NCBI RefSeq assembly: GCF_000421165.1
Contig: NZ_ATWI01000011.1
Location: forward strand, 1-64,000
Direction: 5' to 3'
DNA from: Marinobacter daepoensis DSM 16072
GTDB lineage: Bacteria > Pseudomonadota > Gammaproteobacteria > Pseudomonadales > Oleiphilaceae
DNA length: 64,000 nt
In this document: in pieces, positions 1-9,234 of the stretch
Layout: each line of letters begins with the position of its first letter
Position numbering within the stretch: the first letter of the stretch is position 1
The notes under the pieces: model-generated
Told to the model about the DNA's origin: nothing
What the model saw: only the letters and a program-made list of their open reading frames with translations
The model's database searches: none
Translations under genes and position numbers: made by a program

Positions 1-818
1 ACGGCTTTATGGCCCTGCCCAGAATCGGCCACGAAGTCATCGTGTCTTTCCTCGACGGCGACCCGGACCAGCCCATCATCACCGGAAGAACCTACTACGC
101 CACCAACACACCGCCGTACGCGCTGCCGGAGCACAAAACAAGAACCACCCTGAAGACCAAAACCCACAAGGGCGAAGGCAGCAACGAACTGCGGTTTGAA
201 GACGAAGCGGACAAAGAACAGATCTACGTGCACGCCCAGAAAGACCTGGACCTGCTCACTGAGAACAACCGCACCGAAGTTATCAGGAACGACAGCCACC
301 TGACGGTGGAGAACCACCAGTTCAGCCACACCAAAGGCAACAGCCACCACACCGTGGACGGCGAAAAGCGCGAGCAAACCGGCAAAGACCACAGCTTCAA
401 CGTAACCGGCACGCTGCACCTGAAAGCCGGCACCGCCTGGCTCAGTAACTCCGGCACCGAACTGCACATCAAAGCCGGCCAGAAAGCCGTCATCGAAGCT
501 GGCGCCGAAATTACCCTGAAAGCCGGCGGCAGCTTCGTAAAAATCGATCCCAGCGGCGTGGCCATGGGCGGCGCGAGCATCAAGATGAACGCCGGTGGCG
601 CTGGCGGTAAGGGCAGTGGACAGAAGGTGCAGGTGCCGGAGATGCCCGGGTTGGTGGATGCCGGTGGCGCCTATACCGAACCTGCTGCGCTGGCCACGGT
701 TGGCCAGAGAATCAAGGCGCAACCGGATGCCCAGATGCGTGCGCTGCAGGAAGGCAAAGCCCTGACCTCCATTTGTCAGGCAGAAGAGAACACATCGGGA
801 GATGGGGCCGATGTTTGA
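1..818 (+). CDS. vgrG: Type VI secretion tip protein VgrG, C-terminal part (5' end outside window)
   Basis: This is the C-terminal part of a VgrG spike protein; the frame is open to the left edge, so the true start lies upstream. The first visible residues ([12 protein letters not shown], then [15 protein letters not shown]) match the conserved end of the VgrG gp5-like OB-fold. They are followed by the usual [21 protein letters not shown] stretch, shown here only in part, and a beta-helical needle rich in H/T/G/K repeats (about residues 70-195 of the visible part). The last 60 residues are a non-repetitive tail that may bind the cargo or adaptor. VgrG trimers cap the Hcp tube and are expelled with effectors. 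The stop overlaps the next start by 17 bases, so the adaptor is translationally coupled. Family assignment is secure. Confidence 0.93.
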   Translation, partial: GFMALPRIGHEVIVSFLDGDPDQPIITGRTYYATNTPPYALPEHKTRTTLKTKTHKGEGSNELRFEDEADKEQIYVHAQKDLDLLTENNRTEVIRNDSHLTVENHQFSHTKGNSHHTVDGEKREQTGKDHSFNVTGTLHLKAGTAWLSNSGTELHIKAGQKAVIEAGAEITLKAGGSFVKIDPSGVAMGGASIKMNAGGAGGKGSGQKVQVPEMPGLVDAGGAYTEPAALATVGQRIKAQPDAQMRALQEGKALTSICQAEENTSGDGADV

Positions 819-1740
819 TGTTTTCGAAACACCTTCACAAACCAGCACTCAGCTTCAGGACATGCATTTCAATTATGTCCTGATTGATGGCAGCAAACGC
901 GCAGAGGCAGAACGCTGGTTGTATGAACTCGTCGACACTCCGGACTATCGTAATCTGTTTGATGGCACTGAATGGGCATCAATTCGCAATGTTGCACCGT
1001 TGTTGGTGCGCACTGAACGGGGCCACCCGTTGTTGGAGCGACTGTCTCTGGAAGGCAAAACACAAGAGTGGGGCTACGCGATTGCCAGCGATGAATCGTT
1101 GGACGCGTTAGCTGATCATCTGCGCGGCTTTATCACCGTACACCACCCTTTAGGCTATAGCGTCATGTTGCGGTTCGCCGACCCAACCGTTGCACGGGTC
1201 TTGTTGGCTTCTTCCGGTGATGGCGGGGTGCCCGAATACTGGTCTCCGTTCTCTGCGGTTAAGCTCCCGGACGCCTTATGGGATGGCTGGCACCTTCAGA
1301 GACGCCCGGATTGGCTGCCGAAGGTTGTCGTTGGACGGAACGCGGAGAGGCGTGCGTCATTTCGGCTGGGTGAACTCACCCTCAGCGGTTTAACGGACAC
1401 GGATCGACGCGCAACGCTGGTCAAACTGATGCAGCACGTTGAGACCTATTTCCCGAGCAGGGTTGCGTCGAACGTAAGGCCGGCTGTAGTAAAGGATCTT
1501 CGGACCATCATGGAGCAGGCGTTGGCCAATGGCTATGAATCGCTACAGGCCTTGCTCCACTGGGGTACCGTATACGGTTATCTGGGAGAGCTGTCGCTGT
1601 GGGAAGCAGCAGCCCCTGGCATTTATGACCTTTTTCATCGATGGCCAGGAATGGCCGCAGAAACCCAGGCCAGAAAAGCGGCGATGATCGCCATGTCTTC
1701 TGCTGGAACCCAAGTGCAAGGAGAGCCGATTCATGGGTAA
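802..1740 (+). CDS. DUF4123 T6SS effector-loading adaptor (Tap/TEC type)
   Basis: A 312-residue soluble protein whose first 130 residues ([19 protein letters not shown], then a [13 protein letters not shown] stretch) match the DUF4123 domain. In known systems such proteins (Tap-1/TEC) bind an effector and load it onto its cognate VgrG, and they are not themselves secreted. The gene sits between vgrG and a large effector and overlaps both (17 bases with vgrG, 8 bases with the effector). That is the standard vgrG-adaptor-effector order. ATG at 802 is taken as the start; a second ATG at 811 would also fit. The C-terminal half (about 150-312) is probably the effector-binding part, by analogy only. 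Confidence 0.88.
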   Translation: MGPMFDVFETPSQTSTQLQDMHFNYVLIDGSKRAEAERWLYELVDTPDYRNLFDGTEWASIRNVAPLLVRTERGHPLLERLSLEGKTQEWGYAIASDESLDALADHLRGFITVHHPLGYSVMLRFADPTVARVLLASSGDGGVPEYWSPFSAVKLPDALWDGWHLQRRPDWLPKVVVGRNAERRASFRLGELTLSGLTDTDRRATLVKLMQHVETYFPSRVASNVRPAVVKDLRTIMEQALANGYESLQALLHWGTVYGYLGELSLWEAAAPGIYDLFHRWPGMAAETQARKAAMIAMSSAGTQVQGEPIHG

Positions 1741-4700
1741 GCAACTTACTAACCCCATAGTAGCCGCCGACCGCGCAAGCCTGGCAAGCACCACGGCTCA
1801 AGGCGCCTGCCCTTTGACTCGTACGGATATTCAGTTGATCCCGGTACGATACGCTTATGCCGATGAGGCGGCGGCTCACCCCTCATTGGAGCCTGGATTT
1901 AACCTCGAATTTCAGCCGATTGGTATCCGCCAGATACGGGATGGCTACCTGTACCTGTTCCATTCGGATGCGCCTGACATTCTGCATGAATACGAAGTCA
2001 AAGACGGCGGCGCGGTCACCAAGCGCTTATGGCAAGGTAATGAAGCCGCTCAGGATCAGCGTACTGGCATTCCGGACACTCCGGCCATCGTGGTTCCGCG
2101 CAAGGGGCATGTCGATGTCTTTTTCTCGGCCACACAGCTGACCGCTAAAAAGTGCAGCATGCTTATTAGCTGGGATGATTACCGCAAACAGGTGATGCAG
2201 CGAGTGAGCTTATCTGGTTACTGCCCCATCAATGGAAAGCCCCAGTTGTTGAGCAAGGCAAGTCTGGAATCGCTGTTGACCCACCCAGATGCTCGAACCG
2301 AGCCCATGGAGGGGAAAACGCATTTGCCCTCGTGGTATTGGGCCCAGGAGACACTGGATACTGGCTCTGAACCGTTCGCCCATCGATTACCAGCTTATGA
2401 TCTGGACCATGCGTATATCGTGGTTGATGATTTTATGGGCCACATCGATGACCTGCTGGATGCCTGGGCCATTGTGGATACCAACCATAACGCTTGGTTG
2501 GAGGCGGAGGACGCGAAATACTATCCAGCGCGCTTCATCAGCGATCTGATTCGATTGGATGACGACCGAGTAGCTGAGTTGGCTCGAGCGTTTTCGGAGC
2601 AGATTGATGATGACGATGCCAAAGCAGTATTCAGGAAGATTGCTGAAGGTAACCGAGAACAACACGGACGTTTGACGCAGTTGATCGAAGACTTCCCTGA
2701 GTATCGACAAAGCGCCCGAAAAGCATACAGTTCCAATGCCTACACTTACATGCCAGCGGATCAGACTCGGGTTAGCAAAATGCGTAACGCCACCGGGGCA
2801 CTGGCAACGGACTTGGGATTGTCGCAGCGGGAAGTTCTGGGTGCTGTCGAGACCATGTCGGACTACCAGGAAAATCTTGTGGACGGTTCGACCCTCAGTG
2901 GCCAGCAAGGCATCGCAGACTTGGTGAAGCTGGACGACATGAATGCCTATCTGGAACAGGCCCAGCAGCATCTGTCCTGGTTTGACGAGGAAAAGCGACG
3001 GATCGTGACGGATATTCAGGCATTATTGGCCACCTTTTACCTTCATGGCCATTTGTACGACCGGGAAAGCGATGCCGACTATATGGCACTGCTGAAGATG
3101 GACAACGGCTTGATTGCGGTGCTTACGGAATGGGCGCAATCATCGGGTGATTTTTCTTTCCTGAAGCAATTCTACTTTGAGGAGATCGGGCATCAGCATT
3201 TGATCTCTCTGGACCTGAAACCCGAGATCATCCCCGGCACGTTGAAAGAGTTGATCGATGGCCTGAAAGCCATTATGGATGCCAAACAAGCACCCGCGGC
3301 ATATCAGGAATGGGTTCAACTGGTTGAACAGAGCCCCTATTTACAATTTCCGTCTCTTTCGGAGGGTGCTGCCGCACAACTCAGCCACCATCTGGCCCAG
3401 CTCAACATTACCGGTCGATTGGCGGTGTTCGAGTTAGTACAAGCGGCGGATGCCGCCGATTTGCATGGCCGCCTGAGGCAAGTGTTTGAGCGCATGGACC
3501 CTGGCTTGCGGGCCCACATCTTCGAGAACCAGAGGTTGTATCAGATTGACCTGGAGATTGCCGATGCCGACAGCCTTAGCAGGCATGAATCTCTCGTGAA
3601 GGAAATCGAACGGCTGGCCAAATTGCGTGAGGAGGTTTTGGAACGGGAAAATCGCCTTCAGCAGCGGCATAGCGAGGCCAGTACCCGAGAGCGTCGCCGA
3701 TACAAACGAGAGTACGACGAACAGATCCGGGCCATCCGAGCCCAAAAGCAAGAGCTGACCAATCAGCTCCGTGAGCGAGGTTTTCAACTGATGGATACCT
3801 CCCCGATTGAGGGGGAAAACCACAGCGGAGCCCTCCTGATTGCTGGGTTAACCCGGACCGCCTACGGCCATGCGGTGCAATCCGAAGTTGATGAACTGAA
3901 ACGCCTGAGAGAGCGTGGTGGACTTACCCGCATGATGGATTATGGCCGGGGTATCTTGACCTCAGGGCAAGACAAGCTGGATCTGCCGAAACGTCTTGGC
4001 GGCATGGGATTGGTGTCGTTTATGGGATTGGTTGGGGCAGTTGGAACATGGGATGCTATCAAAAAATTGATAAACGACGATCCGGATGGCAGTTGGTCAG
4101 AGGCGTTTTCCGGCGCGACAGGGACAATCGGCGCGGCCGCCAGTGTCCTGACCATCGTCGGCAGCGCCCGCCTGAATTATTACTACCAGACCATCTCCCA
4201 GGCGGATGAGGTTCTGACGCGGTTGGCCCGGGTGAATGTGTGGGGGGGCACGATTGCCGCTTGGGCTGGGTTCTTATCTGCGGGTGCCGACTGGTTTAAG
4301 CAACTGGCTGTGATGGTTAAATCTTCAAGTGGTAACGGAACCCGGGCGGGCGCTGGTGTCACTTTAATTGGTGATAGCATGCTGGTTTATGGAAGTTGGA
4401 AAATGGCCAAAACGGGGTCTATTGGTCTGTTTCATCGGTTGGTGGACGCTCGAGAAATTGCCTGGAAGCCAGCAAATGGCAAATTGCTCAGCTGGAAAGC
4501 GGTCAATAAGAATATGCTGGGCTTGGCGGGAGGCCTATTCCGGGGCCTGAATGCCTGGCTCTGGGTAGGCACGATTATGGTCTGTATTGGCAATTGGATA
4601 CAGAATTATTTCAAGCGCACAGAGGTGCAGAATTGGTGTGAACAGAGCGCCTGGGGTAATGACTCCAAAGATTGGGACGCGGACCAACAACGCCACGAAC

Positions 4701-5206
4701 TGGCCAAAGCCATCTACAAGCCCACTCTGATGGTGAGGGCAGAACAGGCCGCATTGGACGGACGAACAAGCTATTGCGCCTTTCGTCTTGAGCTGCCCGG
4801 ACTGAGCTCACTGCAATCGGATAACGTGGAATGGGCGGTACTAAGGCAGGAGGGAGCTGTTTGGAACCCTGATCAGGACTATTGGAATCAGGCGATTACG
4901 GTTAAAAGTATGGGGGAGGCTGGAGTTGCTTTGGAATTGCACTTGACCGATGTGGAGCTAGAGACGGCTAAAGGTTTTTATCTCGCTTTCCGCTATAAGG
5001 CGTCCAATTCTTCTAACTGGTTGCCGGAATCCGAGAAGGCATATCACTACAAACTCATTTTTCATGAACAGGGCAATCTGCCAAGGGTTGGAGCCAACGA
5101 GATCAAAGAGTGGAAACCGGTAATACCACTTGATGATCCCGACCATCGGTTGAATACCTTGATCACTAACTATCACGCTCTGATAAGCGAATCTAAGAAG
5201 TCTTGA
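1733..5206 (+). CDS. VasX-like T6SS effector, predicted membrane-acting toxin
   Basis: An 1157-residue protein. The N-terminus (CPLTRTDIQLIPVRYAY near residues 26-42, then FQPIGIRQIRDGYLYLF) matches the VasX N-terminal region found in type VI effectors. Residues about 615-690 are a highly charged coiled coil (ERLAKLREEVLEREN, RRRYKREYDEQIRA). Five hydrophobic segments follow at about 753-773, 800-815, 836-856, 873-891 and 930-960, with a soluble beta-rich C-terminus. This is the layout of VasX, which permeabilises target membranes. No nuclease, lipase or peptidase motif was seen. The adaptor overlaps its start and the next gene follows immediately, so vgrG, adaptor, effector and likely immunity form one operon. 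Codon use is AT-richer than the surrounding chromosome, which suits a horizontally mobile toxin. Pore formation is inference. Confidence 0.82.
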   Translation: MGKQLTNPIVAADRASLASTTAQGACPLTRTDIQLIPVRYAYADEAAAHPSLEPGFNLEFQPIGIRQIRDGYLYLFHSDAPDILHEYEVKDGGAVTKRLWQGNEAAQDQRTGIPDTPAIVVPRKGHVDVFFSATQLTAKKCSMLISWDDYRKQVMQRVSLSGYCPINGKPQLLSKASLESLLTHPDARTEPMEGKTHLPSWYWAQETLDTGSEPFAHRLPAYDLDHAYIVVDDFMGHIDDLLDAWAIVDTNHNAWLEAEDAKYYPARFISDLIRLDDDRVAELARAFSEQIDDDDAKAVFRKIAEGNREQHGRLTQLIEDFPEYRQSARKAYSSNAYTYMPADQTRVSKMRNATGALATDLGLSQREVLGAVETMSDYQENLVDGSTLSGQQGIADLVKLDDMNAYLEQAQQHLSWFDEEKRRIVTDIQALLATFYLHGHLYDRESDADYMALLKMDNGLIAVLTEWAQSSGDFSFLKQFYFEEIGHQHLISLDLKPEIIPGTLKELIDGLKAIMDAKQAPAAYQEWVQLVEQSPYLQFPSLSEGAAAQLSHHLAQLNITGRLAVFELVQAADAADLHGRLRQVFERMDPGLRAHIFENQRLYQIDLEIADADSLSRHESLVKEIERLAKLREEVLERENRLQQRHSEASTRERRRYKREYDEQIRAIRAQKQELTNQLRERGFQLMDTSPIEGENHSGALLIAGLTRTAYGHAVQSEVDELKRLRERGGLTRMMDYGRGILTSGQDKLDLPKRLGGMGLVSFMGLVGAVGTWDAIKKLINDDPDGSWSEAFSGATGTIGAAASVLTIVGSARLNYYYQTISQADEVLTRLARVNVWGGTIAAWAGFLSAGADWFKQLAVMVKSSSGNGTRAGAGVTLIGDSMLVYGSWKMAKTGSIGLFHRLVDAREIAWKPANGKLLSWKAVNKNMLGLAGGLFRGLNAWLWVGTIMVCIGNWIQNYFKRTEVQNWCEQSAWGNDSKDWDADQQRHELAKAIYKPTLMVRAEQAALDGRTSYCAFRLELPGLSSLQSDNVEWAVLRQEGAVWNPDQDYWNQAITVKSMGEAGVALELHLTDVELETAKGFYLAFRYKASNSSNWLPESEKAYHYKLIFHEQGNLPRVGANEIKEWKPVIPLDDPDHRLNTLITNYHALISESKKS

Positions 5207-5208
5207 CT

Positions 5209-6528
5209 ATGCCTGAATCCTACAAGAACCAGTCATCCACTGAATCGTCATTTGAGTCAAACTGGGAAGCAGGTGCACGCAACACAACCAAGGACGGTCG
5301 GTTACTGGCTCTCAGTCCTGAGCCGGTGATGACAGGGGAATGGGCGGCAGACGTCAACACTTGGATTAGGCGGAAAACCGAGGGCTGGCTGGATTTGCAG
5401 ATAGGTAACCTATTGTTTGGCGCCGAATTTGCCTTGATGTTTCTAAGCTTGGGTCTGCTATCTATCGGTTTCTTGGGGTTTGGGTTTATGTTCATAGTTG
5501 GCCCGAACCAGTTTGGCCAATGGGCTTGGGAGGCGCCATTGTTCATGCTTGTTGGAAACCTCCTCGTCTCTTTACCTTGGGGGCTTTATTTTTATTTCCT
5601 AGGTAACAAGGTGGTGAAAGGAACCCCGCCGGTAAGGTTTAACCGGCAACGTCGAGAAGTAGCGATGCCTCGCTGGACGGAAGGGAAGGAATTCAAACTG
5701 CCATTCTGGAATGATAGTGCTGGTGGTATCGCGTACATAGCTTATATTGGCACTATTGCTGCTGTAATTGTCCCTTTTACGCTGGAAGGTGAGTCGGCGG
5801 AGTATGTCCAATGGTTGGTAACTATATTCGCCACGGCATTAGCAGTCGAAACTTTGGTTTTAGGAGCCTACTTTTTCATCGCCCTCCGCCTAAAGAAAAA
5901 ACACGACCCCAAACTCGTCTACGAAATCTACCCGTGGGAGAAACTGGTCGCCTACATTGAAACCCGCCAGGACATCGGCCCTGGCCTGATGGCTACCCAC
6001 ACGGTGCTCACCCTGGCGATTCCGAAACCCAACGACCCGGAATCGGCCCTGGCCGCTGCCAGCATCAACGTCGGCCATGAAACAGCTGGCCTGGCCCAGT
6101 GGGAGTGTCTTCGCCAGTTTATGGAGAACGGTCCCGAGGCCTGCCCGGATCCGAAAGAGGATGAAACCCTCGCCCACTACAAAGCCAAGTGCCGACAGGC
6201 CCGCAAAGAGATGTCCTTGTTGCCCTGGCTGGGCAAGAAAGTGGGCGACTGGTTCTTCCAGCGATACCTCGCCCATATCATCACTGAACGCCGCATCAAG
6301 ACCCTGGCCCTGAAAAGCTTGCCAGAAGAACTGAAAGCCTGGTCCGCACCGTTGCCCAAGGAACAGTGGGCCCAACCATCGGAGGCACTGCAGAGTCTGA
6401 ATCAACAACTCGCACGCGCTTATGAACGTGGCCTGAAGTTTACCCAGATGGGGCCAGTCTCTGAATGGCAGGCGGGTCGTGAGGAGAAGAAACAACAGAA
6501 GCGAGGAAGAGGTCGTTTCCGGGCCTGA
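5209..6528 (+). CDS. Four-helix membrane protein beside T6SS effector, DUF6708-like; candidate immunity protein
   Basis: A 439-residue protein with hydrophobic segments at about 70-95, 108-132, 172-195 and 205-230, and a soluble C-terminal half. It appears to belong to the same family as the next gene. Both have two N-terminal helices, then an FNR motif (RFNRQRREV here), then a soluble domain ending in a Q/DFI-x-xFM-like helix; this resembles the DUF6708 family often found beside T6SS toxins. The protein carries an extra helix pair between the FNR motif and the C-terminal domain. Its place right after a membrane-acting effector suggests immunity. TTG at 5203 is possible, but ATG at 5209 is preferred. 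Base composition changes sharply near base 5880: AT-rich before, GC-rich after. Function is inferred from context. Confidence 0.62.
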   Translation: MPESYKNQSSTESSFESNWEAGARNTTKDGRLLALSPEPVMTGEWAADVNTWIRRKTEGWLDLQIGNLLFGAEFALMFLSLGLLSIGFLGFGFMFIVGPNQFGQWAWEAPLFMLVGNLLVSLPWGLYFYFLGNKVVKGTPPVRFNRQRREVAMPRWTEGKEFKLPFWNDSAGGIAYIAYIGTIAAVIVPFTLEGESAEYVQWLVTIFATALAVETLVLGAYFFIALRLKKKHDPKLVYEIYPWEKLVAYIETRQDIGPGLMATHTVLTLAIPKPNDPESALAAASINVGHETAGLAQWECLRQFMENGPEACPDPKEDETLAHYKAKCRQARKEMSLLPWLGKKVGDWFFQRYLAHIITERRIKTLALKSLPEELKAWSAPLPKEQWAQPSEALQSLNQQLARAYERGLKFTQMGPVSEWQAGREEKKQQKRGRGRFRA

Positions 6529-6554
6529 GCATCATTTTGAGCAAGAAGAATCAT

Positions 6555-7670
6555 ATGGATATGAGCCCTCGCACACCCCAGGAGGGGGTTAATGTTTCTG
6601 AGGCCGGATTCAAAGGCCGTAGCAAACTCGCGGGTTCCACCTGGCCGAGTTATTACAGCTCCTATGCTTATCGTTCTGACGCGATTCCCGAGCAAAGCAA
6701 TCAAACTCAGGAATTGAACCGAACCGGATTAGATCGCTCAGCCAGCTTACGTTTACCGTGGGGTAATACCCGAGAAGTAATGCCGCCCGCCTTTATTTCA
6801 AGAGACCCGCCCAAGAAGTTGCGGCGACTGGAGAAAAAAGAGGATCTGGCAGCGAAGTACGGACTTCACGTTGAGAATAATCATGAGTGTTTCCGGTATG
6901 CACCATTGGCTTTTCAGGCGCGCTTTTTCGACATGATGAGTGTCGCGGGTAAGATTTGGGCATACATTGTTTCTCCCGGATATTTGATAACATTGATTTT
7001 GATGTCGCCGTTGTTTACATCCATTAGTAGAAACTATTCTGAGTACATACAAAGTCTTGGTTTGTTCGAATTTATTATGCTTGGAGGCGGCTGGATTCTC
7101 ATTTTGATCGCAGATCTCGCCTTCCGCCTCTTCCCGAAGTGGCTTTTCCGGAATGGCCGAGGCCCTGAGTGGGAATTCAATCGTCGCACCGGCATGATCA
7201 AGGTCTGGCAATACCCGAGAAAGTTTCCTTTTCTCCCCAGAAAGCCTCCGGTAGTGGTTGAAAAGCCCTTCTACGAATTCGATGCCTGGTGCTGCGCGCG
7301 GGTGGACCGTTTCGGTAGTGTGTTTGATCTCGTGCTCTCTCACCGATACAGCAAACTGGACGTTACCGTTGGCGATCTTCTCGGCGCCCATGGCAGCCCC
7401 ACCATGTGTTACGCCTACTGGGATTTCATCCAGAATTACATGGACAGCACCAGGCCGCTGCCGGAGCTGCCCTTGCTGGAGCAGTATCGGCACCTTGACC
7501 CGACCACCATAAAGCATGATCAGGCAACGGGCCGTCCGTCACGTTACTGGCGGGATATGGATGATAAAACCTTCAAGCAGAAAGTGGACGACATGTTTAC
7601 CGATGTCTCGATCATCGATACGACTCGTCGGCCAGACCTGATGGCAGAAAAGCTGAGTTATGCGTCCTGA
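6555..7670 (+). CDS. Two-helix membrane protein, DUF6708-like, paralogue of the preceding gene
   Basis: A 371-residue protein. The first 115 residues are soluble and low in complexity, then come two hydrophobic segments (about 150-172 and 182-205), an FNRRTGMIKVW motif, and a soluble C-terminal domain with PFYEFDAW and WDFIQNYM. Architecture and motifs resemble the preceding gene without its extra helix pair. It ends the T6SS cluster; the next gene is convergent. The start is uncertain: TTG at 6537, or ATG at 6555 or 6561; 6555 is chosen because AAGAAG precedes it. As in its neighbour, the first half is AT-rich and the half after about base 7100 is GC-rich. It may be a second immunity protein or an accessory factor. 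Confidence 0.58.
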   Translation: MDMSPRTPQEGVNVSEAGFKGRSKLAGSTWPSYYSSYAYRSDAIPEQSNQTQELNRTGLDRSASLRLPWGNTREVMPPAFISRDPPKKLRRLEKKEDLAAKYGLHVENNHECFRYAPLAFQARFFDMMSVAGKIWAYIVSPGYLITLILMSPLFTSISRNYSEYIQSLGLFEFIMLGGGWILILIADLAFRLFPKWLFRNGRGPEWEFNRRTGMIKVWQYPRKFPFLPRKPPVVVEKPFYEFDAWCCARVDRFGSVFDLVLSHRYSKLDVTVGDLLGAHGSPTMCYAYWDFIQNYMDSTRPLPELPLLEQYRHLDPTTIKHDQATGRPSRYWRDMDDKTFKQKVDDMFTDVSIIDTTRRPDLMAEKLSYAS

Positions 7671-7705
7671 TCAAGTGGGAGGTTATTCCGGTGTTGCCCC
7701 GCGAT

Positions 7706-8800
7706 TTACCGCTGCAACACCGCCTCCGACCGATTCAACATAGCAATCAGTGGATTCTTCCTGAACACATAGTCTTTGAGCAAATAACCCAGCATAAGTC
7801 CCAAAGCAAAACCGCCCAGATGCGCAGCCCAGGCCACGCCGCCCTGAGAAGTGAACATGCCGAACAGGTTGATCAGGCTCCAGATCAGGAAGTACCAGTG
7901 GGGCGCGAGCTTTTTCTGGTAAACAACAATCATGAAGGTAAGGCTGGCGTGGCGGAACCACATCAGATACAGACCAAATAGCGTGGCGATTGAGCCGCTG
8001 GCGCCAATCAGCAGCAATGGCCCCTGGCTGGTGTCGAACAGCAGCAGCTCGGCCAGAGCGGCCATAACCCCTGCGAACAGGTAAAGCGCCAGAAAGGCAC
8101 CGTGGCCCAGGGCATCTTCCAGGTTGTCACCGATGATCCACAGGAAATACATATTGCCTACCAGATGCATCAGGCCACCGTGGACGAACTGGTAGCTGAG
8201 CAGTTGCAGCACAAAGTGGGAGGGGCTCCGGGTGTCGGAGTTCAGGCCCAGATTCACAAAAATCCATTCGTGAGCCTCTGGTGAGAATGTGCCAAGCCCA
8301 AACATCAGAACGCACAGTGCGACCAGTGCCCGGGTAACCCAGGGGGTACGGTGGGGCTTTACGTTGTACTCAACGGGCATGGCAGTGAGGAACTGGAAGA
8401 GCCAGGACTTCCAGGTCACCGATTGGTTCAGGTCTGTCAGGGCCTGTTTGATTTTCGGCGAATGCATAACCTGATCAACTTCGTGTTTGTCGAGCCAGAC
8501 GCCGTCGCATGTGGGGCAGCAATCGATTTCGGTGCTGTAGTGTGCCAGGAGCTGGTAGTGCACCATGGGGACGTGGCATCGCCGGCAGTGGCGGTCACTG
8601 GTTCTGAGGGCAGGGCCCAGATGCACCTCGTGCTCGTATTGATCGATACATTCGTGTTGCTGGGCAATGGCGTGGTTCAGTGAGCCGTCTTCAAACCACA
8701 GGCCATGGCACTCACGACAGTCAAAAATGGCCGGATTGCTGGAGGGGGCCAGGCTGTTTGTGTTGCAGGCCGGGCAGCGTTGATGACGTTGTCTGGGCAT
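7706..8800 (-). CDS. Rhomboid intramembrane serine protease with two N-terminal TFIIB-type zinc fingers
   Basis: A 364-residue membrane protein. Residues 9-40 (CPAC...CREC, then HGLWFEDG) and 72-108 (CRRC...CPTC, then DGVWLD) are two zf-TFIIB-like zinc ribbons. The rhomboid core follows: HGGLMHLVGN (H208, H212, N216), catalytic S268 in GASGS and catalytic H327 in AAHLGG, within about six hydrophobic segments. It should cleave transmembrane segments of other membrane proteins. ATG at 8800 is chosen over an upstream GTG at 8836 because an AAAAGGA site lies 6-7 bases before it. It is the last gene of the leftward PspA/DUF2170 unit, 57 bases after the small unknown gene. Zinc ribbon-rhomboid fusions are known; the substrate here is not. 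Confidence 0.88.
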   Translation of the reverse strand: MPRQRHQRCPACNTNSLAPSSNPAIFDCRECHGLWFEDGSLNHAIAQQHECIDQYEHEVHLGPALRTSDRHCRRCHVPMVHYQLLAHYSTEIDCCPTCDGVWLDKHEVDQVMHSPKIKQALTDLNQSVTWKSWLFQFLTAMPVEYNVKPHRTPWVTRALVALCVLMFGLGTFSPEAHEWIFVNLGLNSDTRSPSHFVLQLLSYQFVHGGLMHLVGNMYFLWIIGDNLEDALGHGAFLALYLFAGVMAALAELLLFDTSQGPLLLIGASGSIATLFGLYLMWFRHASLTFMIVVYQKKLAPHWYFLIWSLINLFGMFTSQGGVAWAAHLGGFALGLMLGYLLKDYVFRKNPLIAMLNRSEAVLQR

Positions 8801-8857
8801 GACGTCCTTTTCCTGGTGAAGCGTTTCCTGAGGCACATAAGCCCCAGGTTTTTCCTG

Positions 8858-9190
8858 TTACTGATCGGATTCGGTCAGGTAATGCCTGGCAAACCCCTGC
8901 AACTCCTCGGCCACCCGTTGACGGATTGCAGCCCGGTCTTGTGGGTCCAGGCCGTATTTGCCTGCCAGCAACTCAAAATCTTCGTCTTTGAGGGTGACGG
9001 TCAGGCGGGGGCGGGCCCGGCCTTTGCGATAGGGTAATTGCAGAACTTTGCGCACCATATCGGCGGTGGTCATGTCCTGCATGGCGGCGGATACGCGGAA
9101 AGCCCGCTGAATGTCGTTGGACAGGTCAAACGCCATCTGGACGGCCTTCACCGCCTGCTCTTCTTTGGACCAGTCCTGTTTGTTTTCCAT
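8858..9190 (-). CDS. Small conserved hypothetical protein in the PspA unit
   Basis: A 110-residue protein with no membrane segment and no signal peptide. The first half is helical and mildly acidic (EEQAVKAVQMAFDLSNDIQ), the middle carries a basic stretch (PYRKGRARPRLTV), and the end is again helical. The pattern MTTADMVRKVL followed by the basic segment recalls ribbon-helix-helix or small DNA-binding proteins, but I cannot assign a family. ATG at 9190 is preferred to a GTG at 9229. It lies 44 bases downstream of the PspA-like gene and 57 bases upstream of the rhomboid protease, so it is probably co-transcribed with both. A regulator or partner of the PspA-like protein is possible, without direct evidence. 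Confidence 0.6.
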   Translation of the reverse strand: MENKQDWSKEEQAVKAVQMAFDLSNDIQRAFRVSAAMQDMTTADMVRKVLQLPYRKGRARPRLTVTLKDEDFELLAGKYGLDPQDRAAIRQRVAEELQGFARHYLTESDQ

Positions 9191-9234
9191 GGTTGTGCCT
9201 GCAATGTGGCCCCGGAGACCGGGGCACACCGTAT

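Noticed and set aside
7689..7722. Inverted repeat CGGTGTTGC/GCAACACCG as terminator of the T6SS cluster
   Set aside because: The loop is 16 bases, there is no T run, and the right arm lies in the coding end of the rhomboid gene, so I do not call it.
8858..9190. Small protein as an antitoxin
   Set aside because: A ribbon-helix-helix-like stretch is only suggestive and there is no toxin-like partner beside it.
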